A stretch of 64,000 nucleotides of DNA from Leptolyngbya sp. Cla-17 (GCF_016807185.1 NZ_JAEVYN010000002.1:413183-477182), one strand, 5' to 3'; shown: positions 1 through 8,499, counted from the first letter of the stretch. The notes: generated by a model from the sequence alone, not told the origin. Program-made: numbers and translations.

Positions 1-1778
1 TGCGAACGGGTGCGGAACGCGCTCTGGTGGAAGCCACCTTTCGTTTGGAAGCAGAGCTAAGCGATTGGTTGAAGGAGCAAAGCATTGACGGGGCATCGGC
101 AGACGGGGCATTGGGAACGTTGGTTTGCAGCCGGGAAATTGTTGCCAGTGGGGGTAGTCAGCGCAGTCGATCGCGGGTAAATGGAGTGCTGGTCAACAAG
201 CAGCAGATGGAGCATTTACGCGAGCGCTTAGTGGAACTGACTGCCCAAGGTCAAACCGTACAGCTTGGGCAGCCAGGGTTACAGCGTGACTGGCTAGACA
301 GCTATGGCGGCGACGTTTTGCTCAAGACTCGCGACCAGGTAGGTGTTGCCTTTAGTGCCTATCAGCAAGCGGTGCAGACGTTAGAAAATCGCAGACGCGC
401 CGAACGGGAGCGTCTGCAACAATTAGATTTATTTGACTATCAACTGCGGGATCTAAACTCGGCAAACCTCACAAATCCAGATGAATTAGAGCAGCTAGAG
501 CAAGAAGCAAAGCGCCTCAGCCACAGCGTAGAGCTGCAGCAGCAAAGCTATGTGGTGTATCAAACCCTGTATCAAAGTGACACGGATGCAAAAGCCTGCG
601 CGGATCTGCTGGGACGCGCCGAAAAAACTTTAACAGACATGGTGGAAATTGATACTGAGTTACAGCCGATTTTGGAATTGGTGACCGGGGCTTTTGCCTC
701 AGTAGAAGAAGCTGCACGGGAAATAAATGCTTATGGTGAAGACATTGAAGCCGATCCCCAACGCTTGAGCGACGTACAAGAGCGCACTTCACAGCTGAAG
801 CAAGTCTGCCGCAAGTATGGACCCACTCTGGCAGAGGCAATTGACTTGCGCGATCGCCTACAGGCCGAACTCCTCGAACTTACCGGCGGCGGGCAATCCG
901 CAGAAGAACTGGAACAAGCTGTCAAAGATACTCAGCAAATCTTAGAAACGCGCTGTACTGAGCTAACCCATCTGCGCCAAGCTGCTGCCAAAGACTTGGA
1001 AAGCCGCCTAATTGGTGAACTGAAGCCCTTGGCAATGGAAAAAGTCAAATTTCAGGTCGGAATTGCGGCGATCGCTCCAACTGCAACAGGAGCCGATCAG
1101 ATCACCTATCTATTCAGTCCCAATCCTGGCGAACCGCTGCAACCTCTGACCGACACTGCTTCTGGTGGTGAAATGAGCCGTTTTCTGCTGGCCCTACAAG
1201 CCAGTTTCTCCCAGGTTGATCCGGTGGGAACGCTCGTGTTTGATGAAATCGATGTGGGTGTATCGGGAAGAGTCAGCCAAGCGATCGCCGAAAAGCTCTT
1301 CCAGCTTAGTCAGCACCACCAAGTACTCTGCGTCACCCACCAGCCCATTGTTGCCGCAATGGCAGACCACCATTTTCGCGTGAGCAAACAGATCATCGAA
1401 TCGAGCGAAGCGGCTGATAATTTGACCTCTGATAATGGCGCAACTAAACCAGGCAAATCTAGACGAGGCAGCAAAAACAGCAAACCAGAAATCGCCAGCA
1501 CTATGCTCCCCGATCAGCCCACACTACACACTTCCGCTACTGATGCGGTTCGTACGGTTGTTCGCATCACGCCCCTCTCCAACGAAGACCGAAAGCAAGA
1601 ACTCGCCCAACTTGCGGGTGGGCAATCTGCTCAAGAAGTCATTGCCTTTGCAGAATCGTTGTTAACCCAGGCTGCCGCTATTCGACAAACTCACGTGAGA
1701 GAAGAAGGTCGTGCGATCGCCACAGAACTTCCTGCCGCATCCAAAACCACCCGCGCCAAAACTGCTAAAAAAGCTTAA
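1..1778 (+). CDS. recN: DNA repair protein RecN, 5' end outside window
   Basis: SMC-like ATPase that acts in double-strand-break repair. The reading frame is open to the window edge (first full codon at base 3), and the GTG at 27 is an internal valine, so the N-terminal half-ATPase with Walker A is missing here. Visible are the long central coiled coil (Gln/Glu/Leu-rich, roughly the first 320 residues), the ABC signature TASGGEMSRFLLAL, Walker B LVFDEIDVGVSG and the switch histidine in VTHQPIVAAMADHHF. A polar insert rich in Lys/Ser (around 1420-1510) separates this from the conserved end VVRITPLSNEDRKQELAQLAGG, followed by a basic tail. Family assignment is firm; only the start is unseen. 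Confidence 0.95.
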   Translation, partial: RTGAERALVEATFRLEAELSDWLKEQSIDGASADGALGTLVCSREIVASGGSQRSRSRVNGVLVNKQQMEHLRERLVELTAQGQTVQLGQPGLQRDWLDSYGGDVLLKTRDQVGVAFSAYQQAVQTLENRRRAERERLQQLDLFDYQLRDLNSANLTNPDELEQLEQEAKRLSHSVELQQQSYVVYQTLYQSDTDAKACADLLGRAEKTLTDMVEIDTELQPILELVTGAFASVEEAAREINAYGEDIEADPQRLSDVQERTSQLKQVCRKYGPTLAEAIDLRDRLQAELLELTGGGQSAEELEQAVKDTQQILETRCTELTHLRQAAAKDLESRLIGELKPLAMEKVKFQVGIAAIAPTATGADQITYLFSPNPGEPLQPLTDTASGGEMSRFLLALQASFSQVDPVGTLVFDEIDVGVSGRVSQAIAEKLFQLSQHHQVLCVTHQPIVAAMADHHFRVSKQIIESSEAADNLTSDNGATKPGKSRRGSKNSKPEIASTMLPDQPTLHTSATDAVRTVVRITPLSNEDRKQELAQLAGGQSAQEVIAFAESLLTQAAAIRQTHVREEGRAIATELPAASKTTRAKTAKKA

Positions 1779-1792
1779 GTTTCTCCAGCCCT

Positions 1793-2167
1793 ATGAACAT
1801 TCTTGAAGCCTTAAAAGCAGACTATCAACAGTTTCCCCACAACCAAACCTATAGTCTCTATGCCGAAGATGTCTTCTTCAAAGACCCCATGACTGAATTT
1901 CGTGGAGTCCAACGCTACCAGACAATGATTCGTTTTATCGAAACCTGGTTTCGCAACTGCACCATGCAAGTGCATGATATTCAGCAAAACGGCAACCAGA
2001 TCCGCACCGACTGGACGCTTAGTTGGAATACTCCCCTTCCCTGGAAACCCCACATTGCCATCAGCGGTTGGAGCGACCTAACCTTGAACGAGCAGGGACT
2101 CATCACCTCCCACATCGATCACTGGCACTGCTCCAAACTTGATGTCATTAAACAACACTTTAGCTAG
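1793..2167 (+). CDS. DUF2358 (NTF2-like fold) protein
   Basis: A 124-residue protein starting 14 bases after recN, so probably co-transcribed with it. The N-terminal block with YAEDVFFKDPMTEFRG and the later WTLSW and SGWSDLTL blocks match the DUF2358 family of cyanobacteria and plastids, which resembles the NTF2/SnoaL cone-shaped fold. No signal peptide or membrane segment is seen. Its biochemical function is unknown, and adjacency to recN need not mean a repair role. Confidence 0.75.
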   Translation: MNILEALKADYQQFPHNQTYSLYAEDVFFKDPMTEFRGVQRYQTMIRFIETWFRNCTMQVHDIQQNGNQIRTDWTLSWNTPLPWKPHIAISGWSDLTLNEQGLITSHIDHWHCSKLDVIKQHFS

Positions 2168-2204
2168 TCCCCAACTCTGAACCCTGAACTCCGAACTCTT
2201 TTCC

Positions 2205-2480
2205 TTACCAACCATCCGTCTCCGCTTCATCCCAAACCTCCAAATCCAGTTCACGCAAATATGTTAATGCGCTTTGAATATTGGCATGGGTGCCCCGCAA
2301 TTCCAAGGCAAACCAGCCGTCCCCATTCGCATTTTTCCCCAACACTGCCGCAGTAATGTTAACTGTCAAGTGAAACTGCGACACTAGACGAGAAATCACC
2401 GGATCTTGATGATGATCTTTAGAAATTCTGACCCGAATTAACTGTTGTGTTAGACGGTGTTCCGCGATGCTGATTGACAT
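2205..2480 (-). CDS. NIL-domain protein
   Basis: A 91-residue protein corresponding to a stand-alone NIL domain, the small ferredoxin-like fold found at the C terminus of MetN methionine importers and in some ferredoxins. Visible features are the alternating strands RVRISK, LTVNITAAVLG and GWFALELRG followed by a helix ANIQSALTYLREL. I use the ATG at 2480, which is preceded by an AAGG-type ribosome site, rather than the longer frame from 2519. The stand-alone cyanobacterial version is of unknown function; a ligand-sensing or metal-related role is only inferred. Confidence 0.75.
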   Translation of the reverse strand: MSISIAEHRLTQQLIRVRISKDHHQDPVISRLVSQFHLTVNITAAVLGKNANGDGWFALELRGTHANIQSALTYLRELDLEVWDEAETDGW

Positions 2481-2694
2481 AAAACAACCTTTTTTAAACA
2501 ACTGGACAATCTCTAGCAAACAACTAATTCTCGATAGAGATTGTGTATTTAATTAGTTTAAGAGCTAGAGTCTTGGTTTTGCAACCCCTAGAAATTCTCA
2601 CTTTTGGTCGGATTAGCTCTCTTCGGGTCTTTCGCCCTCCAGATGCGGTGCTAAAGTAAAAGAATGTAAACAGATTCTCAGGAAAGTGGCACTC

Positions 2695-3876
2695 ATGCGC
2701 GTAATTCTAATGACAGGCAAAGGTGGCGTTGGTAAAACCTCCGTTGCGGCTGCGACTGGGTTACGTTGTGCCGAAATGGGTCACAGAACCCTCGTTCTTA
2801 GCACTGATCCGGCTCATTCCTTAGCAGATAGCTTTGATATAGAACTGGGACATGATCCCCGCTTAGTGCGTCCCAACCTGTGGGGCGCTGAACTAGATGC
2901 CCTAAAGGAGCTAGAAGGCAACTGGGGCGCGGTCAAACGCTACATTACTCAAGTTTTGCAGGCCCAGGGCTTAGACGGCGTGCAGGCTGAAGAGTTGGCA
3001 ATTCTTCCAGGGATGGATGAAATCTTTGGCTTGGTGCGGATGAAGCGCCACTATGACGAAGGCGAATATGATGTGCTGATTATTGACTCGGCACCTACAG
3101 GCACTGCGTTACGCCTATTGAGCCTGCCGGAAGTAGGCGGTTGGTACATGCGTCGCTTCTACAAGCCGTTTCAGGGAATTTCTGTGGCGTTGCGACCGTT
3201 AGTGGAGCCGTTTTTCCGCCCGATCGCTGGCTTTTCCCTGCCCAACAAAGAAGTGATGGATGCACCCTACGAATTTTATGAACAAATCGAATCCTTAGAA
3301 AAAATCCTCACCGATCCAACGCAAACATCGGTGCGGCTGATCATGAACCCTGAAAAGATGGTGATTAAGGAATCGTTGCGTGCTCACGCCTACTTGAGTT
3401 TGTATAACGTGGCAACCGATATGGTCGTGGCAAATCGGATCATTCCTGAAGAAGTCAGCGATCCATTCTTTGCCCGTTGGAAGGGAAACCAAAAGCAGTA
3501 TCGCCAGGAAATTCACGATAACTTTTCACCTCTGCCGATTAAAGAAGTGCCGCTCTACTCTGAGGAAATGTGTGGTTTAGAAGCCCTCGATCGCCTCAAG
3601 GAAACCCTTTATCCTGATGGCGAAGATCCGGCGCAGATCTACTACAAAGAAACCACCATGCGGATTGTGCAAGAACAGCAGGAATATAGTCTGGAAGTCT
3701 ACCTACCCGGCATTGAAAAGCGCCAGGTTGAACTGAGCAAGACAGGCGATGAACTCAACATTCGCATCGGCAACCATCGCCGCAACCTGGTTTTGCCTCA
3801 AGCCTTGGCAGCGCTCCAGCCCTCCGGAGCCAGAATGGAAGAAGACTATCTCAAAATCCGCTTTGCTGCGGTTTGA
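2695..3876 (+). CDS. ArsA/Get3-family ATPase with C-terminal HSP20-like domain
   Basis: A 393-residue P-loop ATPase. It begins with the deviant Walker A GKGGVGKTS, followed by STDPAHSLADSF (switch I) and IIDSAPTGTALRLL (Walker B/switch II). The last 75 residues (YSLEVYLPGIEKRQVEL to the end) form the alpha-crystallin-like ArsA_HSP20 domain common in cyanobacterial and plastid homologues. The ATG at 2695 has AGGAAAG about 8 bases upstream; the in-frame GTG at 2686 overlaps that site. Bacterial ArsA drives arsenite export, but without arsB or arsR nearby a Get3-like chaperone or targeting role is as likely. Degenerate copies of its 3' end occur at 5879-6005 and 6687-6719. Confidence 0.85.
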   Translation: MRVILMTGKGGVGKTSVAAATGLRCAEMGHRTLVLSTDPAHSLADSFDIELGHDPRLVRPNLWGAELDALKELEGNWGAVKRYITQVLQAQGLDGVQAEELAILPGMDEIFGLVRMKRHYDEGEYDVLIIDSAPTGTALRLLSLPEVGGWYMRRFYKPFQGISVALRPLVEPFFRPIAGFSLPNKEVMDAPYEFYEQIESLEKILTDPTQTSVRLIMNPEKMVIKESLRAHAYLSLYNVATDMVVANRIIPEEVSDPFFARWKGNQKQYRQEIHDNFSPLPIKEVPLYSEEMCGLEALDRLKETLYPDGEDPAQIYYKETTMRIVQEQQEYSLEVYLPGIEKRQVELSKTGDELNIRIGNHRRNLVLPQALAALQPSGARMEEDYLKIRFAAV

Positions 3877-3905
3877 GAAAAGCTCGAAATCATCCTAGCT
3901 GCATG

Positions 3906-4934
3906 TTAAACACGAATAGCGACTTTTCCCACCACTTGCCTCTGTTCAAGGTGGCGGATAGCTTCGGGGACTTCGTTCAGGGTGTAGTGCTGGTCAATCA
4001 AGGGGGTGATCTTGCCTGCTACCATTAACTCCCTCAACGTAATGAGATCCTTTTGATTGGGTTTTACTACTACGCATTTCACCCTGCGGCGACTGATTCT
4101 CGAAATCCAAGATCCGAAAATCATGATCTGAAAAAGTCGAGCAGTAGATCCGCCGACGATGACGTAGGTTCCCTGGGTCGTCAATGATGGCAAATAGTCG
4201 AATACTGAACGGTAGGCTGCCGCATCCAGCATCAGGTCATAACGCTGCCCACTTTGGGTAATGTCTGCTTGAGTATAGTCAATAACATGGTCTGCGCCGA
4301 GCGATCGCACCCTATCCATTTTTTTTGTACTACATACGGCGGTTACCTCAGCGCCAAACGCCTTGGCAATCTGCACGGCAAACGACCCCACCCCCCCGGA
4401 CGCACCATTGATCAATACCTTCTGCCCAGACTGAATCTGACCCATATCTCGGAGTCCCTGCAAAGCGGTAAGGGCTGCTCCAGGAACCGTTGCTGCCTGT
4501 TCGAAGGTCGTGGCGATCGGTTTCAGCACTAATGCCGCTTCGGTTGCACAAACGTACTCGGCAAACGCACCAAAACCACACTCCGACAAATCTCCAAAGA
4601 CCTCATCACCAGGCTTAAACTGCGTGACATTTTTACCAACGGCTTCAACCCGTCCGGCTACATCAAAGCCGAGGATCTTGATTTTCGGCTTGAGTAGCCC
4701 CCCAAACATGAGGCGGCTGAGAAATGGAGTTCCTCGCATGAGATGCCAATCGCCAGCATTGATAGACGTGGCATAAACCCGAACCAGTAAGCCATTGTCA
4801 AATACAACGGGCTTGTCAATTTCCTCCAGCCTTAATACATCGGTTGAGCCGTATTCGGTCTGGACGATCGCTCTCATTGTGTCATTTTTGTTGCTATTTT
4901 CTTGAACAGCGGTGAGGGCATTCGATGTTTTCAT
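3906..4934 (-). CDS. Medium-chain NAD(P)-dependent oxidoreductase, quinone-reductase-like
   Basis: A 342-residue member of the zinc-less medium-chain dehydrogenase family (quinone oxidoreductase/enoyl reductase type). It has a GroES-like N-terminal barrel (AIVQTEYGSTDVLRL), the proline/glycine core VAGRVEAVGKNVTQFKPGDEVFG, and the Rossmann dinucleotide motif NGASGGVGSFAVQIAKAFG. The cysteine/histidine set of zinc enzymes is missing. Start 4934 is kept because GGAGAGAAGG precedes it; an internal ATG at 4877 is the alternative. It is divergent from a TetR regulator, with two operators between them, so it is probably induced by a small molecule. Substrate unknown. The gene pair appears to have displaced part of an older Uma2 copy. 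Confidence 0.85.
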   Translation of the reverse strand: MKTSNALTAVQENSNKNDTMRAIVQTEYGSTDVLRLEEIDKPVVFDNGLLVRVYATSINAGDWHLMRGTPFLSRLMFGGLLKPKIKILGFDVAGRVEAVGKNVTQFKPGDEVFGDLSECGFGAFAEYVCATEAALVLKPIATTFEQAATVPGAALTALQGLRDMGQIQSGQKVLINGASGGVGSFAVQIAKAFGAEVTAVCSTKKMDRVRSLGADHVIDYTQADITQSGQRYDLMLDAAAYRSVFDYLPSLTTQGTYVIVGGSTARLFQIMIFGSWISRISRRRVKCVVVKPNQKDLITLRELMVAGKITPLIDQHYTLNEVPEAIRHLEQRQVVGKVAIRV

Positions 4935-4990
4935 GACCTTCTCTCCAATGGGGACATTAACTCAGGAATGAGCCAGTGTTTACCCTGTTG

Positions 4991-5023
4991 ACTTACACTG
5001 TAAGTTTAACTTACGCCGTAAGT
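4991..5023. promoter_or_regulatory. Twin TetR-type operator
   Basis: Two copies of the dyad ACTTAC-N3-GTAAGT lie at 4991-5005 and 5009-5023, with centres 18 bp apart. They sit in the divergent promoter region between the oxidoreductase and the TetR-family gene. Spacing and symmetry fit two TetR dimers controlling both promoters; binding is inferred. Confidence 0.8.
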
Positions 5024-5101
5024 TTGTCAAGATGAAAAGCAAACTAATCCCTCACGAATGACTTTCTTTGTACTTTAAGAATTGATAGCGAGATCGGTTA
5101 A

Positions 5102-5773
5102 ATGGCTAAGACGAGCAATCCTGATACGTCTCCCCTAGCCCCGTTAAGTCGGGAACGGTTGCTGCAAGCGGCTCTCCACATAGCTGACGAGAGCGGTATT
5201 GAGTCGCTGTCCATGCGGAAGCTGGCTGAAGATCTGGGAGTCAAAGCAATGTCGCTTTATAACCACGTAGTCAATAAAGATGATGTGCTATGTGGTATTG
5301 TCGATATGGTGGTTAGCGAGATTGAGTTGCCTAGCCTTGAAACTGACTGGAAGATAGCAATGCGGCGGCGGGCGATCGCGGCTCACGAGGTGCTGTTGCG
5401 TCATCCCTGGGCGACGATGGCGCTGATGTCACAGGTGAACATCGGTTCAGCAATGTTGCGCTACATCAATGCAACGTTGGGCTGTCTGCGCGAAGCAGGC
5501 TTTTCGGTTGAAATGGCAGATCATGCATGGAATGCGATCGACAGCCACATCTATGGGTTTACACTCCAAGAGATAAACTTTCCGATTGAGGCTACGGAAT
5601 ATTCCGTAGTAGTAGAGAACTACCTTTCACAAATCCCCGCTGACCAATACCCTTACTTCAATCAACTCGCACGTCGCGTTATAGAGAGTGAATATGACGG
5701 TATTCATGACTTTGAGTTTGGTCTCGAATTGATTCTCGATGGTCTTGAGAGGTTTCGACACGGCACTACCTAA
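5102..5773 (+). CDS. TetR family transcriptional regulator (TetR_C type)
   Basis: A 223-residue repressor. The N-terminal helix-turn-helix is clear: RERLLQAALHIADESGIESLSMRKLAEDLGVKAMSLYNHVVNKDDVLCGIVD (about residues 18-70). The remainder is the all-helical ligand domain resembling the TetR_C group. It is transcribed divergently from the oxidoreductase at 3906-4934, with a twin inverted-repeat operator 79-111 bases upstream of this start, so it most likely represses both genes until an inducer binds. The stop codon lies only 5 bases before a truncated Uma2 relic, which marks the right edge of the inserted pair. Confidence 0.88.
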   Translation: MAKTSNPDTSPLAPLSRERLLQAALHIADESGIESLSMRKLAEDLGVKAMSLYNHVVNKDDVLCGIVDMVVSEIELPSLETDWKIAMRRRAIAAHEVLLRHPWATMALMSQVNIGSAMLRYINATLGCLREAGFSVEMADHAWNAIDSHIYGFTLQEINFPIEATEYSVVVENYLSQIPADQYPYFNQLARRVIESEYDGIHDFEFGLELILDGLERFRHGTT

Positions 5774-5777
5774 CACT

Positions 5778-5872
5778 GTATTCACTAGCAAGTTCTGTTT
5801 CTGCCACCTAGAGAAACTCCGCCAATTCAATGTTTTAGATGATGCTTGTGCCATTTTGGGCTTGCCCCTAAC
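5778..5872 (-). pseudogene. Truncated relic of a Uma2 gene (5' end only)
   Basis: This stretch matches 6504-6598, the start-codon region of the intact Uma2 gene, at a clear majority of positions: the start triplet (5852-5854), upstream TTTTGGGCTT and the first two dozen codons are recognisable. An in-frame stop (CTAG context near 5810) and loss of everything downstream show it is dead. It stops abruptly next to the tetR stop codon, implying that the oxidoreductase/tetR pair replaced the rest. Confidence 0.8.
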
Positions 5873-5878
5873 ACAAAA

Positions 5879-6005
5879 GATGAATTCAACATCCGCATAG
5901 CAACCCTCGCTGGACCTCATTCCGCCTCAACCATGGGCAATGTTCCAGCCTTGAAGAGCCAGAATGGAAGAAGACTATCTCAAAATCCGCTCTGTCGCTC
6001 TTTGA
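5879..6005 (+). pseudogene. Degenerate copy of the arsA 3' end
   Basis: Aligns with 3748-3876 of the ArsA-type gene. Both begin GATGAAYTCAACATYCGCAT, and both contain AGCCAGAATGGAAGAAGACT followed by CTCAAAATCCGCT up to the stop. Small indels break the frame in the middle, so only remnants of the HSP20-like C-terminal domain remain. It lies between the truncated Uma2 relic and the 3' end of the intact Uma2 gene. Confidence 0.85.
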
Positions 6006-6020
6006 AGAATGATGAACTGT

Positions 6021-6581
6021 TTACCCTAACAACCAAGCAAACAAAGCCTTGGAAGTAAGCTGTAATTCTGCAAAGGATGGTGCAGGAAGAGACTCATCTG
6101 GCTGATCAAACACTTCCGTTTCTTGCTTGGGACGATAGACAAACACGGTTTTCTCGTCTGGATCAATTAGCCAACCCATTTGGGTTCCATGCTTCAGGCA
6201 ATGAAGAATATTCTTCGTTACTTTCGTTTGGCTTTGAGCGGGAGACAAAATTTCAATTGTCCAATCTGGCGCAGCAGAAAATGTATTGGCAACTTCCCCA
6301 TTTTCATCGCAAGGAATCCGGCTCCAAAGAAAAACTGCGATGTCGGGAACGATTGAGCGATCGCCAAAGGTGCAACGCAACTCTGGAAACGCACGAGCGA
6401 CACGCTGAGGCTTTACGACACCGTTAATAGCGGGTACAAGTTCCCCTTGAATGGCACTATGCTTCCCTTGGGGCATCGGTTTCTGGATAATTTGACCATC
6501 CACGTATTCACTGGCAGGTTTTGTTTCTGGCAGCTGGAGAAACTCCGCCAGTGTCAACGGTTTAGATGGTGCTTGTACCAT
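6021..6581 (-). CDS. Uma2 family endonuclease (DUF820)
   Basis: A 186-residue PD-(D/E)XK nuclease-fold protein of the Uma2 family, which is greatly expanded in cyanobacteria. Key parts are LTLAEFLQLPETKPASEYVDG at the start, the acidic pair in VPDIAVFLW and the core strand WTIEILSPAQSQTKV; the usual lysine after the second acid is not obvious. It ends 16 bases after an arsA relic, and a second relic lies 100 bases beyond its start, so it sits inside a tandem-duplicated unit. The biological role of the family is not established. Confidence 0.85.
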   Translation of the reverse strand: MVQAPSKPLTLAEFLQLPETKPASEYVDGQIIQKPMPQGKHSAIQGELVPAINGVVKPQRVARAFPELRCTFGDRSIVPDIAVFLWSRIPCDENGEVANTFSAAPDWTIEILSPAQSQTKVTKNILHCLKHGTQMGWLIDPDEKTVFVYRPKQETEVFDQPDESLPAPSFAELQLTSKALFAWLLG

Positions 6582-6686
6582 TTTGGGCTTCCCTCTAAAA
6601 TCTGTCAGCTTAGATGCTGTCCCCTACTCTATCTAAAAGTTTAATAAGAAAATCATCGTAATTCAGCTTCTTAGAGCGTGTTTAAG

Positions 6687-6719
6687 GCTATCTCAAAATC
6701 CGTTTTGCTGCGGTTTGAG
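6687..6719 (+). pseudogene. Second arsA 3'-end relic
   Basis: 33 bases match 3845-3877 with two differences (CTATCTCAAAATCCG then TTTGCTGCGGTTTGAG). The following 20 bases also resemble the sequence just after the intact arsA stop codon. It therefore marks the end of a duplicated arsA-Uma2 unit. Confidence 0.75.
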
Positions 6720-6815
6720 GAAAGTTGAAGAGATCCAGGCTTTAGTGAAGATGCTATCGGACTGAAAATATCTACAGCAGCCTGTAAATATATATCGAGC
6801 AATTCTATTGCTTAC

Positions 6816-6832
6816 TATCCTATTTTGGGATA
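6816..6832. promoter_or_regulatory. Controller-protein operator of the methylase gene
   Basis: The dyad TATCC-N7-GGATA, 17 bp, ends 11 bases before the methylase ATG. The same dyad occurs twice before the controller gene (8738-8769). A single site so close to the start codon fits repression of the methylase by the controller protein, as in Esp1396I-type systems. Confidence 0.7.
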
Positions 6833-6843
6833 CCATCGCTTGC

Positions 6844-7761
6844 ATGATGACTCTTCCTAGATATTGCCAAAAGCCAAAAGCGCCGCCCATTAAATCTCAA
6901 GGGATCAAGACAAAACTAACCCCCCTAATACTTGCCAGTGTTAAATGGGATGGCGAGGGTCGGTGGATCGAGCCATTCCTTGGTTCTGGTGCTGTTCTTT
7001 TCAATATTCAGCCGGATAAAGCACTGATATCAGATACAAATCGTCATGTCATCGAAGTCTATAAAATGATTCAGACTGGTGAAATGTCATCTGCCTCCCT
7101 CAGACAATATTTAGAAAGGGAAGGAGAACAGCTAGAGGCACGAGGCGAAGAACATTATTATGCAGTACGTGAGCGATTTAATCAGTTAGGTAGTCCGTTT
7201 GATTTTGTTTTTCTCAATCGTGCCTCATTCAACGGTGTGATTAGATTTAATTCAAAAGGTAGATTTAATGTTCCCTTTTGCAAGAAAGTAAATCGGTTTC
7301 GACTGGCTTACATTACTAAAATATGTAACCAAGTTGCTTGGGTTGCAAAAATATTGCAGGACAAGGACTGGATTTTTCTTGTCCAAGATTGGAGAGAAAC
7401 ACTGGCTAGTGTCCTTCCTGAAGATTTTGTTTATCTAGATCCGCCTTACATTGGCAGACACACTGATTACTTCAACAGTTGGAGCGATACCGAAGCTGAT
7501 GAATTAGCAGAAGCTATTAAAGAGCTTTCTTGTGGCTTTGCTTATTCTATGTGGAAGAAGAATAAATATCGTGAGAATGAGCATTTGATTAAGCATTTCT
7601 CTCATTATCCATGTGTTATTTACCATCATTATTATCATGTTGGCTCAACTGAGAATCTCCGAAATGCAATGGAAGAGGCTCTAATTATAAGCCCTGACTT
7701 TCTAGCTCCTAATGAAAAAGTACATTCAGAGAAAGAATTGACACAGTTATCACTCTTGTGA
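6844..7761 (+). CDS. Type II DNA adenine-N6 methyltransferase, M.EcoRV type
   Basis: A 305-residue D12-class (Dam-related) methylase. It carries PPIKSQGIKTKL (SAM-binding motif X), FLGSGAVLFN (motif I), the block LNRASFNGVIRFNSKGRFNVPFCKK and catalytic DPPY at residues 199-202 within YLDPPYIGRHTDYFNSW. From memory these blocks are nearly those of M.EcoRV (about 298 residues), which methylates the first adenine of GATATC. I chose ATG 6844; a TTG at 6808 would put the operator inside the gene. Its 3' end overlaps the convergent endonuclease gene by 12 bases, so the two are packed tail to tail. It protects the host from the adjacent nuclease. Confidence 0.92.
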   Translation: MMTLPRYCQKPKAPPIKSQGIKTKLTPLILASVKWDGEGRWIEPFLGSGAVLFNIQPDKALISDTNRHVIEVYKMIQTGEMSSASLRQYLEREGEQLEARGEEHYYAVRERFNQLGSPFDFVFLNRASFNGVIRFNSKGRFNVPFCKKVNRFRLAYITKICNQVAWVAKILQDKDWIFLVQDWRETLASVLPEDFVYLDPPYIGRHTDYFNSWSDTEADELAEAIKELSCGFAYSMWKKNKYRENEHLIKHFSHYPCVIYHHYYHVGSTENLRNAMEEALIISPDFLAPNEKVHSEKELTQLSLL

Positions 7762-8499
7762 TTTCTTCCACTCGCGAAATTCACTAATTTCGCTGAACTT
7801 TTCTTTTCTTAAAGCAGCTGTTCGCTCATAGTTTCTCCAATATTCTAGGAATTCTTCCTCTGACTCAAAAGGAGTATTACCAGTTCTAAAGTCGTTTATT
7901 CTTCCATTGGTACTGCCTATATTGGTTATATTTCCACTGCCTGCCCTGTCACTAGATATCTTCCACTTTTTTTGTACAAATACTTGTACATCTTCGTAAG
8001 GTAGTGCGATTACATCAAGTTGATCTGTAGTAAAAACTCCATGATCAGCCGCTTTTTTTCTTGCTAATCGCTTGTAAACATAGCCAATTATCCAATGTTC
8101 AGCATATTCATTAAATGGGAAAACAATATTCTTAGTTCCTGTGCCCCTAATAAAGCTAGTATAACCACCTAATGTGAAGCTAAAAGAGTCACTGTCGTTC
8201 TCGATATAGGTTGTTTTTACATCAACAGCAATTTTTCTACTATCTTCTCTGTCATTCATTAAAGTGAAGTCTGGATAGTAATTCTGCACAGTTGCTTCAA
8301 CTACTTCAAAACTATTTTCTTGAGCAATTTCAAGAATCATAGGTCTGGTAAAAACTTCAAAAACAGCACCTAAGACTTTTGTATCACTACCTAATGGATA
8401 GATGTTTCCTTCCGTTGAAATCAGGCCACAAATTTTGAAATCCCTACTTCGTTCAGCCAATTTCTTCTCAAAAACTGATTTGAAGTCAACCGTTACCAT
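7750..8499 (-). CDS. Type II restriction endonuclease, EcoRV family
   Basis: A 249-residue homologue of EcoRV (245 residues). Strings such as YPLGSDTKVL, NYYPDFTL, FTLGGYTSFIR, AHWIIGYVYKR and EEFLEYWRNYERT correspond to EcoRV blocks. The catalytic set is intact: D77, D93 and K95 match EcoRV D74, D90 and K92, and E48 matches E45. The minor recognition loop reads GSGNITN where EcoRV has GSGNTTN, so GATATC is the expected target. The ATG overlaps the end of the controller gene by 14 bases, suggesting translational coupling. AT content is above that of the flanking housekeeping genes, which fits horizontal gain. Confidence 0.93.
   Translation of the reverse strand: MVTVDFKSVFEKKLAERSRDFKICGLISTEGNIYPLGSDTKVLGAVFEVFTRPMILEIAQENSFEVVEATVQNYYPDFTLMNDREDSRKIAVDVKTTYIENDSDSFSFTLGGYTSFIRGTGTKNIVFPFNEYAEHWIIGYVYKRLARKKAADHGVFTTDQLDVIALPYEDVQVFVQKKWKISSDRAGSGNITNIGSTNGRINDFRTGNTPFESEEEFLEYWRNYERTAALRKEKFSEISEFREWKKSQE

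Noticed and set aside
5846..6058. 70-codon plus-strand frame
   Set aside because: It runs through the degenerate arsA relic; its start (DEFNIRI) is just the leftover HSP20-like sequence.
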